From the NCBI GenBank assembly GCA_013815325.1, contig JACDGM010000049.1:1-34561 (forward strand): DNA of 34,561 nt. The letters are read 5' to 3'. A model generated the notes under the pieces. It was not told the origin of the DNA and ran no database searches. It was given only the letters and a program-made list of their open reading frames with translations. A program made the position numbers and the translations under genes. Below are positions 10,401-17,539 of the stretch, one piece after another. Numbering within the stretch: position 1 is the first letter of the stretch; each line of letters starts with the position of its first letter. This stretch comes from Chthoniobacterales bacterium (GTDB lineage Bacteria; Verrucomicrobiota; Verrucomicrobiia; Chthoniobacterales; UBA10450).

Positions 10401-11343
10401 CGATTTACCGGTCATCATCGACCCACTGGTCGCGGAGGGACATGAGTCTTTCGCGCAGTTTGCCCGCGACTTCGACTGCGTGATCGTGAATAGCATCCGC
10501 AACAAAGCAGTCGCGCGCGCCCTCCGGCACGCCCCTGTGCCAGTCGTCTGGTGGGTGCACGAGCCGGGTTCAGTCGGCGAACATTATCTGCGCGAAGATG
10601 CGGAACTGCGCGAGGCCTTGCCGCTGGCCGATCTCGTCCTGGCGCCGTCGGAGTGCACAGCCGAAATTTATCGTTCCTGGCGGTCGGGGCCGGTCAAATG
10701 CCTGCGCAACGCCATCCCCGATCTCGGTCCCGCTCCGCGGCTGGAGGCGGGCGAGCGTCCGTTGCGATTTTTGCTCCTCGCCAGCATCGAACCCCGGAAA
10801 GGCCAGGACATTTTTGTCGAAGCGATCGCGTCGCTTCCGACGCATCTGCAAGAGAAGGCAGAATTTCAAATCGCGGGACGAATTCTCGATCCCGAGTTTT
10901 GGCTGAAGATCGATGGCGTCGTCGCCACGGTAAAAAACGTCACGATGCTCGGCGCCCTCGCGCATCAGGATGCGATCGACCAGATGCGGGAGGCCGATGT
11001 CATCGTTTGCGCCTCACGTGACGAAGCGATGCCGGTCATCGTTCTCGAAGCCATGAGCCTCGGCAAAGCCGTAATCGCCACGACCGTGGGCGGCGTTGCG
11101 GAGATGTTAACGAACAATGAGAATGCTTTACTCGTTAGGCCGGAATCACCCGCGGCCCTGGCGCAGGCGATGCGCCGCCTTCTGGAAGATCCTGGGCTGA
11201 TTCCTCCAATGGCCGAACGGGCGCGAGCATCCTACGAGCGGCAGTTTACGATCGATCGCCTGGGCCGGGACTTCCGCGAATTTGTCAATGAAGCGATAAC
11301 TCTTTCTGCTTCTCCCCGCGACAAGGATAATGAAGTTGAATAG
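7414..11343 (+). CDS. Giant glycan-assembly fusion: dead methyltransferase domain, coiled coil, GT2, GT2, GT4
   Basis: 1309 residues from ATG 7414 (a TTG at 7387 is less likely). Residues 1-210 have the layout of the methyltransferase encoded at 3027-4214 but with ruined motifs: VTLGFGDSQ replaces VELGTDRGE, LLDDCD replaces HIDGHH, and QHG replaces MHD. Residues about 225-335 are a charged coiled coil (EQAEQVSALRRDRAKAQ). GT2 domain one, about 411-650, has VSLLLPVFDP, CVDHDD and YSDEDR. GT2 domain two, about 662-920, has VSVIIPT, FFNDDVE and SDVDLCFKI. The GT4 domain, about 946-1290, has DLSLSGAPIML, IEPRKGQDIF and the E-x7-E segment DEAMPVIVLE. It likely polymerises a repeat unit at the membrane. 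It overlaps the next gene by 14 bp. Individual functions are inferred from fold only. Confidence 0.85.
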   Translation: MPLALPSLRFQPEFYSDGISRFHLPLFYDLVTLRQPARVVTLGFGDSQPHFTFCQALREQKSGGRCLTIRREVPDENAQDDEAWQKAIADSAEFYRDVATLIAGHPVTLASEQAEGSIGLLLLDDCDSYEILRAELRAWLPKMAPDGIVLQHGLDLRRPEPPRRAWAEIFRQKPTAESGAGIGLGVAALNDDTVATSPWLTRIFGPAEEREESAVLYRLSAARIEAQAHSAQALRDLAALSARQIWLESMLEDRWKAQETMDEQAEQVSALRRDRAKAQLVMDSQHEQLRQWLAEGETRKREVEKLRAEVKKQKQIIQSAKRACRNGGRCFHEGDHPKDRKPLAQRIAREIQRIPRNLGLRRKEMEGAKPSAESLGKGTPEESYDVWKREHEPGENTLAGQRQSASQWKAAPPVSLLLPVFDPPGKFLDALFASIAAQTAPNWEVCLVDGGSRRAETREIIDRWVAREPRIRLLRLPENLGVSENTNRALAMATGEFIACVDHDDLLALFAIYELTAAILRAPEADIFYSDEDRCDEDGRRHAPFFKPEWSPELLLSSMYIGHLTAYRRSLVDIVGNFRKEFDLSQDYDFALRATERASAIEHVPHVLYHWREHPASGSAGGKPEARLTNLAALGDAMRRRHLPAEIIEYPAANRARLQPSQWPRVSVIIPTDSPSRAQSCLEKLTDETGYPDLEIVIVTRSALVAELREANPAAAALVFVPYDKPFNFSDKCNAGAGAASGERLIFFNDDVESLQADWIQNLIEPLENPEVGAVAPKLLYESGKIQHAGLVVGVRGLVGTAFHQRPADSTEHFNMAQSLRNVSALSAACLAVRRNDFLRVGGFDAINTPIAHSDVDLCFKIRDTGLRCVYTPFATLRHAGHVSIAAGEKVPSQRDKASIYLLKRWAEFTTHDPYFPQNMRDWLYTDSLAPIRMQARGQPRAVAAAPDLLMVSHDLSLSGAPIMLWHAARWCRENGLFVVVISPNDGPLREKFYELDLPVIIDPLVAEGHESFAQFARDFDCVIVNSIRNKAVARALRHAPVPVVWWVHEPGSVGEHYLREDAELREALPLADLVLAPSECTAEIYRSWRSGPVKCLRNAIPDLGPAPRLEAGERPLRFLLLASIEPRKGQDIFVEAIASLPTHLQEKAEFQIAGRILDPEFWLKIDGVVATVKNVTMLGALAHQDAIDQMREADVIVCASRDEAMPVIVLEAMSLGKAVIATTVGGVAEMLTNNENALLVRPESPAALAQAMRRLLEDPGLIPPMAERARASYERQFTIDRLGRDFREFVNEAITLSASPRDKDNEVE

Positions 11344-13090
11344 ACCGGAAGTAGCGCGCCCCGCACCTCCTCCCGCCTACCACGAATGGCGAAAGTGCTA
11401 TGCGCGGGTCGACCAAATCGCGCTCCGCCGACAGCTCCGCCAACTACGCGAGCAGCCGCTGATTTCAATCTTGCTGCCGGTTTACAATCCCGATCTCGAG
11501 TTACTCGACGCTGCGATCGATTCCGTCCGTCAACAAGTTTACGAACGCTGGGAACTATGCGTCGCGGATGATGCTTCCGTCGACACTCAAGTCCGGCCGT
11601 GGCTGGAAAAACGCGCGGCCAGGGACCCAAGAATCAAGCTGACCTTTCGCCAGAGCAACGGGCAAATCGCAGCCTGTTCGAATTCTGCTTTCACCCTGGC
11701 GACGGGCGGATGGTGCGCGTTGTTCGATCAAGACGACGCCTTGTCGCGGGATGCGCTCGCGCACGTCGCGTCCGAGATCGAGGCGCATCCCGAAGCGCGC
11801 CTCATTTATTCCGATGAAGACAAGATTGATCTCGCGGGCGTCCATTCGCAGCCGTTCTTCAAAACGGATTGGGACCCCGAGCTTTTTCTGGCGCAGAATT
11901 ACATCAATCACCTCGGGGTTTACGAGACCGAAATGCTGCGAAGCCTGGGCGGTTTTCGCGAGGGATACGAAGGCTCGCAGGACTACGATCTGGCCCTGCG
12001 TTTTTCCGAGCACATTCGCGCGGAGCAGGTGCGGCACATCCCGCGCATTCTTTATCATTGGCGAATGGCGCCCGGCAGTGTGGCCCAGGCTGCGGAGGCA
12101 AAACCCTACGCGAAAGAAGCGGCGCGCCGCGCCTTGCGGGATCACTTGCAGCGGAAAAACGTCGCGGGACGAGTGGAAGCTTGCCCGGAAAACAACGAAG
12201 CGCACCGCGTGATTTACGCTTTGCCAGAGCCGCCGCTGGTCACGATCATCGTGCCGACGCGCGATCGCGTCGCCCTGCTGCGCCGCTGCCTCGAGAGCCT
12301 GCGCGATCTCACTGATTATTCTCGTTTCGAAATCGTGGTCGTGGACAACGGTTCCTCCGAAATGGAGGCGCTCGAATACTTACGCCGCCTCGAGGCGGAG
12401 TCGCAGGCTCGCGTCATTACCGACGCGGGCCTTTTTAATTTCAGCCGGCTAAACAATCTGGCCGCGGCTGAAGCCCGCGGCGAAATCCTTGCCTTCCTCA
12501 ACAATGACATCGAGGTGACTGAAGCCGGCTGGTTAACTGAAATGGTGAGCCACGCGACGCGTCCGAACGTCGGCGCCGTCGGCGCGCGCCTCTGGTATGC
12601 CAATGGGACGCTGCAACATGGCGGCGTAATCCTGGGTCTGGGCGGGATGGCTGGGCACGCTTTTGAGGGCCTGCCGCGCCGGCATCCCGGATATTTCGAC
12701 CGCGCCTTTTTGCAGAGGGATTGTTCCGCCGTCACAGGCGCATGCATGCTCGTGCGCAAAGATATTTTTGCGGAAGCGGGATCCTTTGACGAAAAACACT
12801 TCGCCGTCAATTTCAACGACGTCGATTTTTGTTTGCGACTGCGCCAGCGAAGTCTGCGAATAATTTGGACTCCGTACGCAAATTTGATTCACCACGAATC
12901 CGCTTCACGGGGGAGCGAGCGAACACCGGAGGCGAAGGAAGAATTTCTTCGAGAAGCAGCCCACCTTCGAGAAAAATGGGGCGCGCAATTGCTCTGTGAC
13001 CCATTTTACAGCGCGAATTTTTCTCTGCAGAAGCCGGGTTATGAAATTGCCTTTCCGCCGCGGCATGAACAGAGGAGACAACATACGTGA
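11330..13090 (+). CDS. Tandem GT2 glycosyltransferase
   Basis: 586 residues, with the ATG inside the end of the previous gene, so the pair is co-transcribed. Two GT-A domains lie in tandem. The first, about 43-290, has ISILLPVYNP, DDAS, FDQDD, YSDEDK and SQDYDLALR. The second, about 303-560, has VTIIVPTRDR, VVDNGSS, FLNNDIEV, TGACMLVRKD and NFNDVDFCLRLR. The first domain closely mirrors GT2 domain one of the upstream fusion (HWR after YxLYH, PEL after the acceptor loop), which suggests duplication. Such double GT2 proteins build O-antigen-like or S-layer glycans from nucleotide sugars; which sugars cannot be told. There are no membrane helices. No copy of the 8-mer lies in this gene, unusual for its length here. 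Confidence 0.86.
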   Translation: MKLNRPEVARPAPPPAYHEWRKCYARVDQIALRRQLRQLREQPLISILLPVYNPDLELLDAAIDSVRQQVYERWELCVADDASVDTQVRPWLEKRAARDPRIKLTFRQSNGQIAACSNSAFTLATGGWCALFDQDDALSRDALAHVASEIEAHPEARLIYSDEDKIDLAGVHSQPFFKTDWDPELFLAQNYINHLGVYETEMLRSLGGFREGYEGSQDYDLALRFSEHIRAEQVRHIPRILYHWRMAPGSVAQAAEAKPYAKEAARRALRDHLQRKNVAGRVEACPENNEAHRVIYALPEPPLVTIIVPTRDRVALLRRCLESLRDLTDYSRFEIVVVDNGSSEMEALEYLRRLEAESQARVITDAGLFNFSRLNNLAAAEARGEILAFLNNDIEVTEAGWLTEMVSHATRPNVGAVGARLWYANGTLQHGGVILGLGGMAGHAFEGLPRRHPGYFDRAFLQRDCSAVTGACMLVRKDIFAEAGSFDEKHFAVNFNDVDFCLRLRQRSLRIIWTPYANLIHHESASRGSERTPEAKEEFLREAAHLREKWGAQLLCDPFYSANFSLQKPGYEIAFPPRHEQRRQHT

Positions 13091-13677
13091 CGCCAAAATT
13101 TTCCATCATCGTTGTCGATTGTGACACTCATACTCCAAGAGAGTTAGCCCGGAGAGGGGTAAACAGCATTCTTTCTCAAACCTTCAGAGACTTTGAGGTG
13201 ATATTGCTTCACGACGGCCTCAAGCAGCAGTCATACGAAGAAGAATTTGATCTAAGTTCCCTGGAAAGGTTAAAGACGGTTTACAGCAAGGAGAGGTTCC
13301 GCGATTGGGGGCATTCCTTGAGAAATTATGGACTTAGGATGGCCGACGGAGAATACATCATCCATTTCAACATCGATAACTTCTTATACCCAGGTTGCTT
13401 GCAAAGGGTCAACGACTGCCTCGAAAAGGATGGTGCTGGAAAAGAGATGATCATCTTTACGATCATCCATCATAGGAATGCCGAACGAATTTTGACTGGG
13501 AATCCCGTCCGCTTCCAGCACATCGACTGTTTGCAAGTCGTCGCCTCCAGAAAGGCGTGGGAATCAATCGGGTTCTGGCACAGGAACGAATATGAGGCTG
13601 ACGGCCATCTGTATGTAGAACTGAGTCAAAAATACGAGCCATTCTACATCGACGAAATATTGGCCGAGAATTTCTGA
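13087..13677 (+). CDS. Small GT2-type glycosyltransferase, A/T-richer than neighbours
   Basis: 196 residues. The GTG start at 13087 shares bases with the preceding TGA stop (GTGA), and a clear GAGGAG ribosome-binding site sits at about 13071-13076, which decides the start. It is a single GT-A domain: FSIIVVDCD, VNSILSQTFRDFEVILLHDG, SLRNYGLRMADGEYIIHFNIDNFLYPG (the NIDN takes the usual DxD place), then FWHRNEYEADGHLYVELS. Composition changes sharply: bases 13201-13260 hold 26 G/C of 60, against 43 of 60 in 12241-12300. With epimerase debris just downstream this suggests foreign origin. It probably adds one sugar in the same pathway. The donor is unknown. Confidence 0.78.
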   Translation: MTPKFSIIVVDCDTHTPRELARRGVNSILSQTFRDFEVILLHDGLKQQSYEEEFDLSSLERLKTVYSKERFRDWGHSLRNYGLRMADGEYIIHFNIDNFLYPGCLQRVNDCLEKDGAGKEMIIFTIIHHRNAERILTGNPVRFQHIDCLQVVASRKAWESIGFWHRNEYEADGHLYVELSQKYEPFYIDEILAENF

Positions 13678-13702
13678 CGACCTTGCAGAAGGAAAGAACA
13701 AC

Positions 13703-13840
13703 GTGAGTTCGACAGTTTTAGTGACAAGCGGAGCCGACTTCATCGGCTCACACGTAGTTGATGACCTGCTAGGTCATGGGCTCGAAAGCCGTTGTCTTGG
13801 ACGATCTCAGCGGCGGATTCGGGGAGCCGCGGTCCTCTAG
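13703..13840 (+). pseudogene. Remnant of NAD-dependent sugar epimerase (5' end only)
   Basis: From GTG 13703, behind a GGAAAG ribosome-binding site, the reading begins VLVTSGADFIGSHVVDDLL, clearly the Rossmann start of a GalE/RmlB-type epimerase (VLVTGGAGFIGSHVVDxLL), but with two glycines changed. After about 24 codons the match jumps to another frame (KAVVLDDLSGGFGEP), so one base was gained or lost near 13770-13785. The family match then stops at about 13830, far short of the usual 310-340 residues. The surviving frame ends at TAG 13838-13840, a CTAG shared with the TAG of the convergent methyltransferase. It may be the wreck of a gene that came with the A/T-rich transferase upstream. Confidence 0.75.
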
Positions 13841-14433
13841 CGACTCTTCCGCTCCAGCCAGTTACCCAGGCGGCGGCGCCAGTCGCGTCTTCGCTCCTCG
13901 TTAGGTCGGCGCGCCACCAGGACGGAGTCGTGCCACTTGTTGCTCTCGTGATCGTATTGCGGGAGATCCTCCCACTGCGTCCAGGCTTCCAGTGCTTCCA
14001 AGCCGGCATAACAAGCGGCCGCCCGCAAACCGTCCGGATACATCCGCCAGCAATCGACTGGATAACGGTGCTCATCACCCGCCGACGGCGCGATGATGCA
14101 ACAGAGGCCGCCGGGTTTCAGCGCCCGCGCCATTTCCCTCATCGTCAGCCAGAAAAATTCCGTATGTTCGAAGGTCTGGCCAGAAATGATGACGTTCGCG
14201 CTCTGCGCTTTGATCTCGCGCCAGCGATAAGGCTCGCGCAAGACTACATCGACGTTTTTCCCCGCCGCCATATCGACGCCGAGGTAGTGCCAGGGCGGCT
14301 GATCGAAGAGTGGCCGATAGGAGCCATTAAAATCCTGGCTGCCGAGATCGAGGATCAAGAGCGCTTCGCCGCGCCGGTCGTGCAGATATTTTTGCGCGAA
14401 CGCGGCCATCTTATCGAACGAGCTGGGGTGCAT
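13837..14433 (-). CDS. Class I SAM methyltransferase
   Basis: 198 residues, starting at ATG 14433. Motif I is LILDLGSQDFNGSYR, the next acidic strand is YLGVDMAAG, the middle segment VIISGQTFEHTEFFWLTMREMARALKPGGLCCIIAPS holds motifs II and III, and EHRYPVDCWRMYPDGLRA follows. This pattern (FEH, then HRYPVDCWR) is typical of small methyltransferases found in polysaccharide and glycopeptide clusters. It converges on the epimerase remnant, the stops sharing CTAG. The coding strand contains one 8-mer copy, read as RRPNEER. Upstream lies the inverted-repeat element at 14498-14645. It probably belongs to the glycan cluster; the acceptor is unknown. Confidence 0.78.
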   Translation of the reverse strand: MHPSSFDKMAAFAQKYLHDRRGEALLILDLGSQDFNGSYRPLFDQPPWHYLGVDMAAGKNVDVVLREPYRWREIKAQSANVIISGQTFEHTEFFWLTMREMARALKPGGLCCIIAPSAGDEHRYPVDCWRMYPDGLRAAACYAGLEALEAWTQWEDLPQYDHESNKWHDSVLVARRPNEERRRDWRRRLGNWLERKSR

Positions 14434-14497
14434 GCGCGTTACTCAACTGTTCGAGCAGGCTTCGCGCAATCCCAAGGCGCCCATCCTTGCAACCTTT

Positions 14498-14645
14498 GGG
14501 TAGCGCATGCGTCTCGCATGCTGGTCGACGCGTCCCGCGGCGACGAACTTCCGTAAACGTGTCTGTGTCACGAGAACATCGCCGTGCAAGCAAAGTTCGT
14601 CGCGGTGGAACACCGCAACCAGCACACGAGACGTGTGCGCTACCC
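14498..14645. repeat. Inverted-repeat hairpin element with covarying arms
   Basis: Two 53-base arms, 14498-14550 and the complement of 14593-14645, match at roughly four fifths of positions and face each other across a 42-base spacer. Each arm can fold into two small hairpins with three-base loops. In the left arm these are GCATGCG-TCT-CGCATGC (14505-14521) and one around 14524-14544. In the right arm they are CACACG-AGA-CGTGTG and GCGGTG-GAA-CACCGC. Most arm differences change both sides of a stem, so pairing is kept. The innermost ten bases of the arms, CGACGAACTT and its complement, pair exactly. It lies between the methyltransferase start and pyk and looks like a REP/MITE-like dispersed element. 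Copy number elsewhere is unknown. Confidence 0.75.
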
Positions 14646-14721
14646 GGAAATTGAGTCGGCGCGCTCCTCGTCGGATCGGAAATCCGCCTTGCAAATGATC
14701 TTGGGGATTGAATTCTGCGCG

Positions 14722-16128
14722 ATGCGCAAGACGCGGATCATTTGCACACTGGGGCCGGCCTCGGAGAAAACCGAGACCATCCGGCAAATGATCGCGGCCG
14801 GAACCGATGTCTTCCGGCTCAACATGAGCCACGCAAAACAGGAGTGGGTGCGCGAGATCGTGCCGCGGGTGCGCGCGCTCAGCGACGAGCTCAATCGTGG
14901 CGTGGCCATTCTGCTCGATACCCAGGGCCCGGCCATCCGCACCGGCCCGGTGACACACGAACTTGCGCTCGCGGCAGGCGATATTCTCGAAATCACCGTG
15001 CGCGGCGCGAGCAGCACAGAGGCGAACTCGATTACCGTAAACTACGACGATTTGATCGACGACATTTCGTTGGGCGATACCGTTCTGCTCGACAACGGCG
15101 TGATGCAGTTGCGTGTCCTCGAGAAGCGCGACGACCGCATTCGCTGCGAGGTGCTGACCTCAGGCACGCTCGGCTCACGCCGCCATATCAATCTGCCTGG
15201 TGTGCATGTGAATCTGCCTGCCCTGACCCAGAAGGATCTAGCCGATGTCGCGCTCGGGGTGGAACTGGGCGTCGACTTCGTGGCGCTCAGTTTTGCGCGG
15301 CAACGAAGCGATATCGACGAGCTGCGCAACGTTCTGAAAAAGAGCGGCAGCAGTGCTGCGGTCGTCGCGAAAATCGAAAGCGCGGAAGCAGTCGGGCAGA
15401 TCGACGAGATGATTCGCGGCGCCGACGCGGTGCTGATCGCGCGCGGCGATCTCGGCATCGAATGTCCGATGGAGGACCTGCCGATCATCCAGCGGCGCAT
15501 CGTCAAACACTGCCTGCGTCTCGGCCGGCCGGTGATCGTCGCGACTCACCTGCTCGAGTCGATGGTGGAAAACCCCGTGCCGACCCGGGCCGAGATCAGT
15601 GACGTGGCCAACGCCGTTTTCGAACAAGCGGACGCGATGATGCTGACCGGCGAAACAACCTCAGGCCGTTACCCGCTCGAGTGCGTCAAAGTTCTCGACC
15701 GGGTGGCGCGCCGGATCGAGCGGAGTGGCGGCGCGGGATATGCGAAGGAGGCGGTCCTGGAAGATTCACGACAAAAAACGGTCGCCGCCGCGGTCTCGCT
15801 CGCTGACTCGCTTGAACGTTCCAAGCTCATCGTCTTTACCCGGCACGGCACGATGGCGAGAAATGTTTCGAACCTGCGCCCGGAGCATGCGCCTATCTTC
15901 GCCTTCACGCCTAACGAGATCGTTTACCGGCAGCTCGCCCTCTGCTGGGGCACCTATCCGGTGCGAATTGATTTCACAGAAGACCCAAACGCGACGATCG
16001 AAGCGGCCGAGAAATTTCTGCGCGACCAGAAATTGGTTCAGCCTAACGACAATCTCGTCATCATCAGCGATGTGCGCGCTGGCACAGCGCTGGTCGATTG
16101 TGTGCAGTTGCGCGAGATTAAGATGTAA
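14722..16128 (+). CDS. pyk: Pyruvate kinase
   Basis: 468 residues from ATG 14722, beginning MRKTRIICTLGPAS, the canonical start of the enzyme. The frame is open further upstream to 14584, but that part is translated hairpin repeat and I reject it. It converts phosphoenolpyruvate and ADP to pyruvate and ATP, the last step of glycolysis, in the cytoplasm. Landmarks are FRLNMSHAK (usual form LNFSHG), LLDTQGPAIRTG, the B-domain GDTVLLDNG, INLPGVHVNLPALTQKD, VAKIESAEAV with the catalytic lysine, LIARGDLGIE, and MLTGETTSGRYP with the substrate threonine. The C-terminal regulatory domain is full length (RHGTMARNVSNLRP). Two 8-mer copies code TPNEI and QPNDN. No clear ribosome-binding site precedes the ATG. 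Confidence 0.95.
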   Translation: MRKTRIICTLGPASEKTETIRQMIAAGTDVFRLNMSHAKQEWVREIVPRVRALSDELNRGVAILLDTQGPAIRTGPVTHELALAAGDILEITVRGASSTEANSITVNYDDLIDDISLGDTVLLDNGVMQLRVLEKRDDRIRCEVLTSGTLGSRRHINLPGVHVNLPALTQKDLADVALGVELGVDFVALSFARQRSDIDELRNVLKKSGSSAAVVAKIESAEAVGQIDEMIRGADAVLIARGDLGIECPMEDLPIIQRRIVKHCLRLGRPVIVATHLLESMVENPVPTRAEISDVANAVFEQADAMMLTGETTSGRYPLECVKVLDRVARRIERSGGAGYAKEAVLEDSRQKTVAAAVSLADSLERSKLIVFTRHGTMARNVSNLRPEHAPIFAFTPNEIVYRQLALCWGTYPVRIDFTEDPNATIEAAEKFLRDQKLVQPNDNLVIISDVRAGTALVDCVQLREIKM

Positions 16129-16139
16129 TACGGCCATCC

Positions 16140-16192
16140 TGGCTGCCCAGTCGAGCAGCCATCTAGCCCGCTGAGTCTTCGCGCCTGCTCGA
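16140..16192. terminator. Hairpin region between convergent pyk and sigma factor gene
   Basis: TGGCTGC at 16140-16146 pairs with GCAGCCA at 16155-16161. Alternatively TCGAGCAG (16151-16158) pairs with CTGCTCGA (16185-16192). Neither is followed by a T run, so this may be a rho-independent-like terminator of weak form, or a small dispersed repeat. Its place just after the pyk stop and facing the end of the sigma gene fits termination. Confidence 0.3.
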
Positions 16193-16283
16193 AGCCCGCG
16201 TACTCGATAGGAGGCCAGTGTTACAAAAGAGCGCGCGGATGTCGCCAGCCGCGCCTCCAATTCGTTAAGCTACGGCGACGCGC

Positions 16284-17150
16284 TTACACTTCCGCGGTCA
16301 GCTCCACGTCCACCGGGCGCTCTTTTTTGCTCAGCGCGCGGCGTAGCTTGGAGAGCGCGATGTTCTGGAGCTGGCGGATGCGCTCGCGCGTCACGCCAAA
16401 CTTCTTTCCGACTTCTTCGAGCGTCTTGGGCTTGCCGCCGTCGAGCCCGAAGCGCGAGAAAATGATCTTGCGCTCGCGGTCATCGAGCACGTCGAGCAAA
16501 CCGCCGACTTCGTTGCGCAGATTTTTATCGCGCAACAATTCGAATGGCGTTTGCGCCTCTTCGTCGCCGACGATCTCGCCGAACTCGGTCGAATCATCGT
16601 CGCTGATCGGCGCGTCGAGCGACGCTGGCCGGATCGAGACGGTCTTGAGCTGCGAGACTTTCCCCGCCGCGATGCCGATCTCTTCGCCGAGTTCGTCATC
16701 GGTCGGTTCGCGGCCGAGCTCCTCGCTCATTTGCAGCGAGACGCGGCGCATTTTCGAAATTTTGTCGACCAGATGCACGGGCAACCGGATCGTCTTTGAT
16801 TGATTGGCCAGCGCGCGCTTGATCGATTGCTTGATCCACCACGCGGCGTAGGTGCTGAGCTTCCCGCCTTTGGCAGGATCGAAACGCTCGACGGCCTTCA
16901 TCAGGCCGATGTTCCCCTCGGAGACGAGGTCGAGCAGCGGCAACCCGAGGTTGGCGTAATCGTGCGCAATCTTGACGACGAGCCGCAAGTTGGAGCGGAT
17001 CATCAGGGCGCGCGCTTCTTTGTCCCCCTTTTTGATTTTCGCGGCGAGCTCGATCTCCTGCAGCGGCGTGAGGAGCGGGATTTGCCCGATCTCGCGCAGG
17101 TAAATTTTTATTCCAGTATCGCTATCTTCGGCAGCCATATAAGTTCTCAT
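16284..17150 (-). CDS. RNA polymerase sigma-70 family factor (RpoD/SigA-like, short form)
   Basis: 288 residues from ATG 17150; an ATG at 17138 (MAAEDSDTG) is an alternative. There is no region 1.1. Region 1.2 is GIKIYLREIGQIPLLTPLQEIE. Regions 2.1-2.4 run from ARALMIRSNLRLVVKIAHDY through GLPLLDLVSEGNIGLMKAVERFDP and LSTYAAWWIKQSIKRAL. Region 3 starts NQSKTIRLPVHLVDKISKM. Region 4.2 is the helix-turn-helix LEEVGKKFGVTRERIRQLQNIALSKLRR. The family binds core polymerase and recognises -10/-35 promoters. The short length suggests a group 2 or RpoS-like alternative factor, but some Verrucomicrobia have several close relatives, so the exact role is open. It is transcribed towards pyk. An A/T-rich stretch upstream (17225-17275) probably carries its promoter. 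Confidence 0.9.
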   Translation of the reverse strand: MRTYMAAEDSDTGIKIYLREIGQIPLLTPLQEIELAAKIKKGDKEARALMIRSNLRLVVKIAHDYANLGLPLLDLVSEGNIGLMKAVERFDPAKGGKLSTYAAWWIKQSIKRALANQSKTIRLPVHLVDKISKMRRVSLQMSEELGREPTDDELGEEIGIAAGKVSQLKTVSIRPASLDAPISDDDSTEFGEIVGDEEAQTPFELLRDKNLRNEVGGLLDVLDDRERKIIFSRFGLDGGKPKTLEEVGKKFGVTRERIRQLQNIALSKLRRALSKKERPVDVELTAEV

Positions 17151-17220
17151 GAGAAAGGTAGAAAGTTGGTTCGCGGATCCGCCCTTCCTGGATTACTTCG
17201 AACTCCAGGCGTAAACGGGA

Positions 17221-17256
17221 TGGGGTTCCTACCATTTTAGAAACTACTTAACAAGG
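17221..17256 (-). promoter_or_regulatory. Possible promoter of the sigma factor gene
   Basis: On the minus strand TTTAAC, 16 bases, then TAAAAT reads through the only distinctly A/T-rich patch of this interval. The -10 matches five of six consensus bases, the -35 only three. It lies about 80-100 bases upstream of the sigma gene start. Confidence 0.25.
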
Positions 17257-17514
17257 TTAAATATCGTAATTGAGACCTGCTTTGATTGCTTGTTGTTCAT
17301 TCTTTTCCGGCTGTCGAGCGCCAAATGTTTTTGCCCGCGAAATCGTCTGTCCGGCGGTCTGGAAAGTGCGTTTTACTCCCGGTTGAACTCCGGCGGCCGC
17401 GTAATTTAAGAGATCGAACCAGCGGGGAAATTCCGCGAGAGACTGGATTGGACGCGCGGAAGCGGCGGAAGCGCTTCTCGCCGCGCGAGCCGGCAGAACG
17501 CAGCTCTGAAACAA
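17257..17514 (-). CDS. Possible small protein of unknown function
   Basis: A minus-strand frame ends with TAA at 17259-17257. It holds a plausible protein segment (SLAEFPRWFDLLNYAAAG, then QPGVKRTFQTAGQTISRAK and EQQAIKAGLNYDI), with mixed helices and no membrane segment. No ATG is available; a TTG at 17514 would give 85 residues and begin 25 bases after the end of the upstream gene, as in an operon. I recognise no family. The absence of a good start and ribosome-binding site keeps this tentative. Otherwise 17151-17539 has no gene I can support. Confidence 0.25.
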   Translation of the reverse strand: MFQSCVLPARAARSASAASARPIQSLAEFPRWFDLLNYAAAGVQPGVKRTFQTAGQTISRAKTFGARQPEKNEQQAIKAGLNYDI

Positions 17515-17539
17515 AACATTACGCCTCCCGGAGGCCCGG

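Noticed and set aside
14584..14721. N-terminal extension of pyruvate kinase
   Set aside because: The added codons translate the right arm of the inverted repeat and share nothing with pyruvate kinases; MRKTRIICTLGPAS at 14722 is the canonical start.
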